From: Litoditis marina
Taxonomy: Eukaryota > Nematoda > Chromadorea > Rhabditida > Rhabditidae
Direction: 5' to 3'
Length of the DNA stretch: 64,000 bases
NCBI GenBank assembly: GCA_964036275.1
Contig: OZ038438.1
Location: 806,001 to 870,000, forward strand
The position numbers were made by a program, and so were the translations under genes. Position 1 is the stretch's first letter, and every line of letters begins with the position of its first letter. Under the pieces are notes generated by a model. That model had not been told where the DNA came from. It did not search any database and saw nothing but the letters and a program-made list of their open reading frames with translations. This document shows positions 35,523-46,600 of this stretch, one piece after another.

Positions 35523-37724
35523 CGCAAATTTTCAGAATAAACGCACTTGTAAGTATTCACTAGCCCCAATTTCAAATCAGAAACATCAAGTCAAAAGAAA
35601 AAAGCAGATAAATTGAAACGATGTTCGCAAGTCCGATAATTTATTCAATTACATCGCCAATATATCATTGTTCGATTGAACCAGCTAGTTGGATGTTCCT
35701 TTATAGGCAAAACAGGATAGTTGAAACTATTGAATATGAAATAAGATTTTAGTAATATTTCGCCTCCCCTTTTGCATAGAAGATTTAGGATACAATTCGC
35801 TTTCGCTATGTGAGTGGAAATTGTACTATCTACCTAGAATTTCGGTACACAAGTATCAGTACATTCGAACTTGTGGCAACCAAATGCACATCTCTTTTAA
35901 GGTCAGCCTTGTCTTGATGAAAGTTACTCTATTCTACCTCTTTCTTCATTTTTTCTCTGGCGTTTAATACCTTTCTCTTCTGTAATCCTCTTATATTCAT
36001 CTCGCCATAGAGATTTCTAATCACGAGGACCCGCCTCTCTGCTAACATTCACTTTTTCATCGGCTCCTGCACATCTGCAGTGGAAAGTTTAAAAGTTTTT
36101 CATATGAACTTATATAGCACTTACAATATGTGTATCGTTTTCTTGATGTGAAATTACCAAACACATCTAATATTTTTAGCCGGATTTTTGGCCATAACTT
36201 GTGGTCTTGCTGTAATATGATTTCAGAAGAGAGCACGTCTCTAACGCGCATCAGGTTGAAGAAGTGTAGATGTAGATAATATTTCATGAACTGCTGAAGG
36301 AATAAAAGAAAACTTGCATTTTCTCACGAACTTCGCAAATACGTACGCATTTAGTCTCATATTGGGGGATCATAATTTCTAAATGAAAATACAAGTCTCT
36401 TTCTGTATTCTAGAGATGAACTACATTCCCAGCTGACCCAGTCAGTTTTCGTCAGTGATTTTAACTAATTCAATTGTTTTGATAGATTTTGTGTCGAGAA
36501 ACTCTTACGTTGGAAAAGATTAGTCATCTGCGTCAGTCGTTTTTCTTGATTTGTACTGCGTCACAATTACGTCGCCAGCTAACTGTTAGCCGATAACACG
36601 AAAGTAGGGATATCTCTCAGTGAAACCGAGGAGTCGCACTCCACACGCTTCCATCAAGTATCAGTGTACTAGAGTCGTTCCTATGAAAAAAAAAACAGTA
36701 TAACCAGATGAATTTAAACCTTAGAGAACGTTATGTATGAAGCCTTCTGGCTTTTTAATAAATAAATGAATATATTTGGTTCGTCTGCATTTCTTCCAGT
36801 AGTCCTTTACTATTTTCCCTTGTCAAATCTTTTGAACAGACTCAATGAAAAATAGAATGGAATAGTTTCACGAAAAGCTGATACTTCATATGCTTGGGTT
36901 TCATAAACTACCAAATAACTTTGTTTTGATTCATTTTTTTTTAAATCTTCGTTTAGACCAACAGAACATCGACTTGTTGGATGAAATAGCGGCCAAGTCT
37001 TCTGAGAACGATGTTGTTCCCCTTTTTTGAGTCGCCTTTCAAGTCGGAAACATGGTGTTTCCCATCGTGCTAGAATACATTACAAGTATAGTCTCCCACA
37101 CAGCCATCCAATTAGAATCATGGGACTCAGTTTGTTTCCAGTTATTTCTGTCCACTTGACCCCTCGTCAACTTTTTACACAAATTCATAGCAGAAGTTGT
37201 GAAATAAACATTTTTGTTACGTCCCGTTTGGCATTCATATTAATTCCTGTTTTATTTCACTTAAGAACTTTTTCCTCTACGATCGTTACTTATGTATGGT
37301 TCAGAAATGAAAAATGTGTTATCGCTGAGTAGTGAGTTCGTGCCATTTGAGAACCATGCTCTCAATACCGTAATTTGTTGTGACGTTTAAACACTTTTTG
37401 CTCATTGTATTCGCTATTTTGATGTATCGACGCCCGCAAGCTAGGCTTGTAGTGACACTTATACCAGCAGTAAGTTGAATAGCCACATGAACTTAGCGAT
37501 CTAACAAGGAATCGTGCACTTTGTTATTGCACGTTTTTGAGTTGTGCTGTGTTTCACATGTTTCACGTGACTGTGCGATTACTCACAGTATATAGTCACA
37601 TGAACATCGAAAATCCGAAAAGAAATACGTGCAATTCAGGAGACTTCACTGTTCTTCACCTTTTCACATGGCTATTAGGTATACTCCCAGTGAACTTCTA
37701 GTTTCTTGTAGTTTGTAGTTTAGA

Positions 37725-39429
37725 ATGAGTGTGGAGGAGCTGGACATTCAGCAGGTGCTCAACGGGTTGAGCGTGGAGGAGCAGGCCATCATCAGACCTG
37801 TTCTGGAGAGAGACTTGGAATTCCAACGCAGGGAAAAACAACGCCTTCGGTGAGATATGGAACTATCTGAAACTACTAATGATATTGATGATACAAATAA
37901 TGGTGAAAAAGTATTGCGCATAGATTGTACAAAGTATTTAGAGCCCACCAAGTTCATACAAGTGATAAAACGAGCAAGGACGGCACTATGGACATAGTTA
38001 GGAAAAGTACATGTCGGCCTGATTCTGTTTGGACGTATTCAGCCTAAATCCAGTCCCCGTTAGCACTTCTTGCGCTTATACAATGAAAACACAAAACACC
38101 TGATAAGGTTGAATCGATGAACTATACAGATTAACTCATAAATTGTTACAAGCGATGTTTAGCCTTCTTCGGACGAGTATCGACTTGTCCAAATCCGAGT
38201 CGACTTCTAATCGATCGAGTGTCTACAGTATGCCCTACAGTGAATCTCAAGATAGTATTGCTTCATACAACAGTAATAGATCCAATTCCGTCAGGTACGT
38301 ACTCCAAACTCAATTCCAAACACACTTTGATAATCTTCAACCATACGGAGAATGTATCAATTGAAAGGGTCAAAAGTTATGCTTTATTAAAGTTGTTTCG
38401 AAACACAAAAAAGACAAACTAAATCATTTCTCGGTTGTCTTTAAAGGTGACGAAAAACTATGCATATATACCTTTTTCTTTATGTGGGTAATTTGTTGTG
38501 GCATTACATTCATATTTAATAATAGAACGGAACTGGGCTGCTGACAGCAATGAGTGCTTTCTATTTTAGTCCCTCTTCGCCCTCCTTCCGATCCTGTGCT
38601 AGATGCTCCGCTAAACTCGGTTTCATTCTCAACTCAGGAGCCAAATGCAGGTATGGAAAAACAAACCAAAACTTGACATCTTGGTCGGTTCTGATGTATT
38701 TGTAGTTTGATGTCTCGAACTATCGATCGTGTTGTGAAAAATCCGAAAAGAAAAGGGTACGCAGCTCAAAGCACAAATAATATGTGGTTACTGGTTACCT
38801 TATCGGTTACAAACAGTGTTTTATATTCTCCAGCAAAAAAGATCTATGAGCTCGTGATTTATTACTTCTCAGTTTGTGTAGTGTTTTCATCAAATGTTTG
38901 ACTGCATCCTGAGGAAAATGCTCCCGTTCAGGAAATGCGAATTAACCGTGTGCGATGCCTGCCGTATTTATACTACCACGGCGAAAAAAGTTTGGCTATG
39001 TCCACTTTGCTTCAAGGAAAGGCAAGTCTTTCTCAACTATAAGTTAACATGCAACTCTACTGAAGGTATGAAAATCATATGGAAAGGTACACATTAAGAG
39101 TAAGAAGAAGAGAGATAGGGAAAGGTGCATACAGTGAGAAAACCCTGATCGACAGTATTGGACTACAGTACATTTCCACTATTGATTTATAATGAGATGG
39201 CAATTATATAAGTCTTCATGCCTTCCTGTTGATGAATGAAAACGCAGTATTTGATTTAGCAAATATAACAAACAGTTTGTAAGGTATTCTGTTTGAAGGG
39301 AGCTGCAAGCCGCTTCTGGAGAATGGGTAGAAGGCGCAGAGGACGTCTCCAGACAACTTCTCGGCCAAATGAGAAAAGCGGTCCAAGAGAGAAGCAAATC
39401 TGGGGACCACACTACGCAAAGACACCACG
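37725..39429 (+). other. Slp exons 1-5: Rab-binding domain and zinc finger
   Basis: Exons 37725-37849, 38130-38294, 38570-38650, 38932-39021, 39299-39429. Helix 1 ([16 protein letters not shown], with REKQRLR) is the first Slp homology element. A Ser/Asn-rich insert follows in exon 2. The zinc finger is CARC, CRKC, CDAC and CPLC, eight cysteines for two zinc ions, as in Slp3-5 and rabphilin. The second homology element is [12 protein letters not shown]. The intron 39022-39298 has a GC donor (AG/GCAAGT). Confidence 0.88.
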
Positions 39430-40602
39430 GTACTAATCACGTTCAGAGGAAAACACGTAAAGAGCAACTAACATCATATAATAGCGGTTTTTCATGAAAT
39501 ATCCATCTCAATTACGGACACCATGTTTTTGATAATAGACTCAGGGTTTTCGAAAAAGATTTACAGTATACTTTTCCGTTTTTCGGCGAAAACTATGAGT
39601 CGCCTATCGATCACGCTTTTGAAGTGTCATTAAATGTGTGCGCTTCCAGACTAGAATATGCTTCTGACGTTTTAGAGACAAATACTATAAATGTTTCACT
39701 GGGAGGAGTTGGAATTGTCACGTAAACGTGTAAAACACCAATAATTAGGCGCAATTGAATTACGCCAATCTGTCTCTGACTTGTGACTTGTAGCTTGTAT
39801 TTCAGTCCGTGCTCCGCCCATCTCTCGTCGCAACATGACCCTTCCAAGTCTCGGAAACATGACTCTCCTCTCAGTTCCGTCCGAGTCTGAGGTGATCAAA
39901 TCCATCTGTTTGCAAGAAAAAATACATTTCGTTTGCTGTAAGAATGAAAGAAATCAGCAACACCTCCATTTTAAATCGTTCTAGCGTCCTAGAATGCATT
40001 CGAACTGAATAGTCGTGCATAACTTGTAGTTCATCCACTGATCTGAGGAAAACATAAGATGAGTACAAAAAATATGAGCAGATGAGTATCTACATTATTA
40101 ATAATGTTCTATCTGTTCAGAAGAGGTATCAACCTTTTTACTGTTCTTTGCTGACTATATATTCGCGTTCAAATTAGCATATGAAAGGGAAAGATTGAGA
40201 CCGGCTCCCACCACAGAAGGAGAGACCTCGACAAGTTGTCGATAAGGCTAACATGGTGGTTTTGCAGGCAGTCGCTCAAAATCGAGAGGGAGTAACTCGC
40301 CGTTTCTGGGGTGGCAGTCCCTCACCTCGCAGCCCGTCGCCGCGCCCTGGTACCATCTACTATGCTTTGTTTCAGGGCACAAATCTCTTTCAAGAAATAC
40401 TTTTTGCAGTGCGTGCAGTGCGTGCATGGTAAACGTGTCACAAACAAACAGTGTTCTTCCACACGCGCACATAAACTGTTAAAACTGGTTAATCGCGGTA
40501 GTTCAAAAAGCAATGAAACACTATGACTATTTTAACATAGGTGTGATTGCAGCTGTAATAAATGTCTACGCACTCCAGGTACGAGCAAACTCGACTCAAT
40601 AG

Positions 40603-40671
<69 letters not shown>

Positions 40672-43600
40672 CATATATATATATATATATAAATATATAT
40701 ACATCTATAACAGTAAAACATTTCAGTGTCAGCCGGATCAAACATAATGGTGACCTGTGCGACACCCACGCAACAAACACGACTGGTTGCCGAACTGCAT
40801 CCGAGGTATGTAATCTGAATGCGCGGGAAGAGTGAACAGATCTTTTCGACCTAGTTATAGGTCGTTTCATTTCCACTGAGACCCATTGGCATCAAGCCAA
40901 GATTTTTGGATGCCTACTTCTTGGAAAAAACATGATTATTCTAAATTCATTCTTTGTTCTTGTGTTCTTATGAAACGGAACAATCGCTAAAAGAAATATG
41001 CAGTTTTTTGAAAAACTACAGAGTGGTGAAAAGTTGACTGAAATATTCATTGGCGCGCTGTCAAGTCTCAGTCGGAATGACCGGAACTGTATGCGTCATA
41101 TGTCACGAGTTACTACCGATGAGCAACGGGATCAAACTACAAATACAGGGGAACGTACACCCTCTATACGATTTCTGAGAAATAAGCGAGCCGTATAGGG
41201 AGGTATTCAGACACAAACTAATTACGAATCCCAGTTCCAAAGTTTTATTTTAACCTCCTAAGTGCTCCACCATTGACTCGTAGTGAGAAAACATAGGAGT
41301 TTTGGCGTTCTTCTTGATAGTTACAGAGTGCAATTAATTGATTGGTGAAGTATTCGAGCGCTTGATTGAAACTTATCATAAGTTGAGAGTTACACTTCAC
41401 GTAAAAACCACCAGTTTTCTAGGCACACTACAAATATGTCACACTACAAATATGTCAATATTCATATAAAGTACATACTGTCACTCTGTGATCCTTTTAC
41501 TCTGTCTTGCAGGGAGGTAATTGGCAGTCCAGCCCCCCGCTCGGCTCCCCCCGTGCCGTACACGAGATCAATGCTTCCCTCACCCTCCGTACCTAGTCGA
41601 AACCCCACTCTCGGCAGATTACCAACAACAGAGGTAACACTTCATCACAACAACCTTCCGAACGGTTTTGACCTGCATCACTCCACAACCCCTCCAGATT
41701 CAGAATTGATATGACCTTTTCATCAAACAACGTGGGAAGGACCTAGATTTTACGCGTTTGGTTTTAGAAGTTACTGATATTCATCAGTACCCATCGAAAG
41801 AAAGAGAGGGGGGAGAGAAATAAAAACAGTTTCACTGTAACTTGTGTCTATTTCAGGTGGCACCGCCGACGCCGACCACGGGCGACGTGGTTCCCCCGAT
41901 GGCGCGTCGCCACGTCTTCTCCTCAAAGAGGTACGCGGGCCGAAGACAGAGCGAAGCTCCCGTGCCCACCTTCAGTCTCAGCATGTGCTGATTTGCATGC
42001 TTTTCCGCACGTCCCCCGCTTTCTATCAGCTTTTATGTTTGATTGAATTCTGTTCTGAATTCTATTTCTTCGTGTGACTAATAGGACAGGAACCTCAACA
42101 TAGTTCTCCGAAACGGTAGTACTAAAACATTTGTAGAATTAGCTATAGTTACGGTCATTCCTACTGAGACTTGGCAGCGAGCCAATGAATATTTAAAACG
42201 TTTTTCAACCACTTCGGAGTTTTCCAATGGACTTCAAATCGCTGTTAGATGTTGTTCACTTTCATAGGAACACGGTAATGAGAGAAGTCTTCAGAAAATC
42301 CATATCTGGTTCAAGAAAGAGCCATCGAAAAATCTTGGCACAATGCCATTGGGTCTCAGTGGGAATGAAACGAGCTATAACTGACCTCTCACCCATCTTA
42401 ACGGCAATTTTCGTGATCTCTTTCCGCAATGTTCGCCGTGTGAATAAAACTCTGGTCACCGTAGATTCATGACGAACCTTTACCTCTGACAATTCATCCC
42501 GAACATTTACCTAGATTCCCATTTAATAATATTCTTACCACCACCTACATTTTCAAGAGATATAAAGTTCAGTTTGCGATTTTTGAAAGGAAGTTCGATA
42601 TTTCATCTCAGTCACTGCCTACCCTTTTGTAAACGATTTAAAGGTATGCAGTACAAGCACTGGGAGGTTATATGTGTGAGCGAATTTCTGTGTGTACTCG
42701 TTTCATGTACCAATGTCCTGTCATTATTTATTGCAATGAAAATCTTTGTTGGTCATGGCTTTGCTTTACATATGAATGAAGTTTGTGTTCTGGTAAGTCG
42801 CAGAAGGCGCGAGAACAGCGAGAGAGTGTGGAGGTCAATAAGACGCAGACGTGCGTCTGATCAATCTACACACTGTCTCGCCCAATGTTTTAGCCAGTTC
42901 TCGTCTGCATTTTCGGTCTGGTTTCTTCCCGCTTTTGGATTTTTGCACGTTTGTGTCTTCGGGGCTTTTTCGGCTATTCATTTCTTCATGTTATGGAATC
43001 ATATTCAGCATCAGGTCAATGATGTGTTCCCCACATTTCTCTTAGTCAGGTTATCCCAAAAGTAACTGAGCTAGGATCATCAGTAAAAAGGATTCTCGAT
43101 CAAAAACCACGATAACCGTCGAAAACTATATGAAAGTGAAAGGTTCGTATAGAGACTGTTCTTCTAGCTCCAACCCCGCCAACAGCAATCACCACCTCCG
43201 GCCTATTGATACGAGGGAGGGCGAACGACGTAAATCGTCGAGCATCATAGAAACTCGAGAAGGTATACTATGTTCCACCCATCCGGGGCGCCTTACAGTA
43301 CACGGTCACGTATTACAACAAATGTTACACATGCAAACCTCGATAATAGAGGACAAAATGACATTTATTTAGTTAATAGATGAATATACCATTTACGTAA
43401 ATGGAACGAACTTGAGTTTGTGAGCATACTGTAGAATTCCCAGTAGGAGTGCAACATACTATACTGCTTTCTCTCATTAGCTCCTCTACAGAGGAGTATT
43501 TCGATGCCAGAAGTTGTCCCGGAACTACGCCGAGTAGTCCCGATCAACACAGAATCAACACCAGTATCAAAGGTGCGCACATCTTTGCATTTCTTGAAGA

Positions 43601-46600
43601 GAAAGGAGAGAAGGTCCTTTCTCATGTTGTGACCGTGAATTGCGGTGAATACCACTGGGTTTCCGTTCTACGAAGTTAAACAAACAGAATTACCTGGAAA
43701 CTCATATAAACTTTGGACTATCACTACTTAAGTCGTCACTCAGTTTCTAAGTGGCACTTCTCATTAAAAAGTTGAGTTTCTTTTCAAAACGTTTGATTTC
43801 ATATGAAAAAGGCGGAGTCATAACAATGATAATCTAGTGTATTGAAACAAGTCAGAAAATTGTTTGATCATATTCAGCCTTTTCAACGGGTCAAGTTCCC
43901 CATTCATCTGCGTCGCGGAACAGTCTGGCCACACCGAAAACACCCTGTTACGCCACGTCTGATCCTCAACTTTCGGCCGAGCACGAGCACGTGAGATTCC
44001 AAGACTTCACAGACTAGGTTTACAAAACGTACATGGTATGGTCACCACGGGTTTCATTGCTTTGCAACAGAACTATCCGTAGCGACAGCTATTAAAATTT
44101 AGTAGACCTAATAGTAATCAGTTATGAGGGAAACAGATTTATATTCCGAAGCACCAAAATTTATATTTTTGGCACTTCTGAGGCAGCCTCCATAAAGAAA
44201 ATGTTCTAAAATGAAACGCAATTAGTTGCACGTAGATCGTGAACGTTTCATTCGTGTTAAGGTATGACTTTCACAATGAGGCTCATCCATGGTAGAAACT
44301 TGTGGCAACGCAAAAACAATTATACAAAACACATGCAAACCTGGGCCCAACTGCCGTGAACTACTCTCACAATTACTGCGACATGCTTTTCGAGTTGGTA
44401 GTGAGGTACGCACGACGATAACGATTGAGTTGTTTGTAAGAATGCCTTCAATGAGTGGGAACCGTATCGGAAGGAGCCGACACAGCGTCATCGAGCCGGA
44501 TCCCAATGCAGTACCGGCAGCTACCTCAGTGAACAGGTTAGCTCGTCAAAAGAAATCCGGAACCAACTTGAGGAAGACTTCAATTACGAGGTTATGACGT
44601 TGCTCTGAAGTTATATTCCATTGTTTAGGTGTATTTTGCATGGAGAATTTCACGTGGGTGTGAGGATCGCGATCGCCGCGCAACACTCAGCGCGTCTACT
44701 CAAAAGTAGAATAAAACAGCTTTTTGAGATTTTCTGGGTTTTTTTGATGAGCAGATTTAATAAGTGAGAGTGAAAATAGGTGACTTGCTTGTCTTGTTGT
44801 TCTGAACACTCGGTATAGTTTTGATCTATGTAGACTTTTGAAGTAATTGTCGAACCTTCTGGTGATTGTTCTCAATATTGGTTTTGATTGTGGTAAACAT
44901 TGTCAAGTCTTACATCTTACATTCAATTAGAAACAAATACTATGGCGTTGAACCATATCGAACCAATAGCAAACTCCCTTACTGTTTTAAATACTTTACT
45001 ATAATATACTCTATTGCAATGCTAGTGTTTAGATGGCAGATCGCTTGAACGTGGCGAACAACAATGAGGACCGTCGCAGAGCGAGCTCGGTCATCTCCCA
45101 GCCAGAGTCTAAAAGGGCCGCGCGGATGCGAAAGTCTGCGAGTAGAGACACAGACACTATTTCCATGAGTAGTAGCACGGCAGAGCATTGGGATAAACAC
45201 GTCAGTACTGCTGTGAGTTTTGCATTGCTCCTTTCTTTTTCATATTTTCATTTAGGCTGTGTCAATTTAGTGTTTGATTATGGTTTTTTCAAGCTTGGTT
45301 CTGTAGATATTTCGGACTTCTGAGCGATTATAGTTTGCAAAAACGTGAATAATAGCTGAGATAATTGCTCAAACGCTCATGAAACAGAAAACGGTTGGGT
45401 ACTCAAACTCATTCACCATCGAGTTGAAGTTTGCCACTTGAACAGAGAGTGGGAGATCAGTTCCTATTCTCCACGAGTCAGACAGATATGGTAATTCTTT
45501 CCCGAACCGACTCTTCCCGAACCGACTCTTCCCGAACCGATTCTTTCCGAACCAGTTGGTTCGTTCTAGAACCGAACCAAATTTAAGTCAACATAGGTGG
45601 AATCACATCAATTCAAGTGATTTATGCTGAAATTGGTTCACAGTGTGACGTTTATTAGAGTTTGGTTGGATTCAACATGGGTTACACAAACGGTTCAGTT
45701 TCTCACCGAACCAACTAGTTCAGGAAGAATCGGTTCGGTTTTGGTTAGGAAAGAAATTTGTCGACAGATATTACTGTAGGTGTATTCCACTCTACTCGAA
45801 GCCGTCAACCGAACCCGAAACTTCGTACATACGTCGTGATTGAAATCAAAAAAATAAAAATGATGCGGTGAATGAAACCTTTTCACTTCCAGTCACAAAT
45901 CTCCGCTGCTCCCCGTTTCATGGGCGAAATTGAACTGAAACTTACGTACGAGGTGGTAACCGCGAGTCTCCATGTACACGTCATCAGATGCCGATCATTG
46001 CCTCATTTCGGGAATCACAAGCCCAATCCCTACGTGAAGGTAGGTCTGTCTTATTTACGTGAAGCCACGTGAACTACGTGAACTACGTGAGCAAACTCGA
46101 CTCTGTGATTCAGTTAAAAGTGGCGTCATAGTCGTTCAATGCGTGTTACGATGAATGTGTTGTATACTCTTCCAGCTTTTCACAGTCTATTTTTTGTTTT
46201 TCCACAAAACTAACAAACTTGGTACACACCTCGTTTTGCAAGCCGATATTAAGATTTTCAGATTATTCTTCTTGGTGGAAACGCAGACGACTCAATTTGT
46301 CGACACAAAACTTCGGCCAGAAAGAATGCTGTCGATCCTGAGTTCGACGAGATGATGAGGGTATTGTTTTCACGATTTTATTTCCATTCAAAACTGACGA
46401 GATACTAGCTTGCTCAATACAGTTGTCATACGGCTAATCTATTCCGTTTCAGTTCCCAAACTTGAGTAAGTCGTCCCTCGCTCAGAGCAAACTCCTGGTA
46501 TCTGTCTGGCACAAAGACGTTGTCGCCAACAACACTCCAATTGGAGAGGTTGGTTGTACCTTTCCCATCCTAAAGGATTCTGTACAATTCGCTTCATTTC

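Larger units (their letters stand above)
33859..37724. other. Intergenic region
   Basis: About 3.9 kb with no supported gene. It contains an inverted-repeat element (34981-35218), a TTAA MITE (35399-35522) and, at 37530-37605, a stretch with GTGCTGTGTTTCACATGTTT and CACGTGACTGTGCGATT that recurs at 11180-11245. The promoter of the synaptotagmin-like gene should be at its right end but has no clear TATA or other motif. Confidence 0.6.
40272..45212 (+). other. Slp exons 6-13: Ser/Pro/Arg-rich linker
   Basis: Exons 40272-40349, 40727-40805, 41513-41633, 41857-41930, 43168-43262, 43481-43572, 44441-44536, 45033-45212. Low-complexity, basic and phosphorylatable sequence ([30 protein letters not shown]). 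No domain is expected here. Phase decides several choices: 40272 rather than the first AG at 40267, and for 44441-44536 the frame giving [12 protein letters not shown], which alone joins to the next exon. The intron between the fifth and sixth of these exons is nearly all a MITE (43263-43464). Confidence 0.75.

Noticed and set aside
40489..40876. Open frames with long Tyr/Ile repeats on both strands
   Set aside because: They are translations of the (AT)n microsatellite.
44289..44597. 102-codon open frame ending in a possible donor
   Set aside because: Its phase cannot join the next Slp exon without a stop; the other frame of 44441-44536 joins on both sides.
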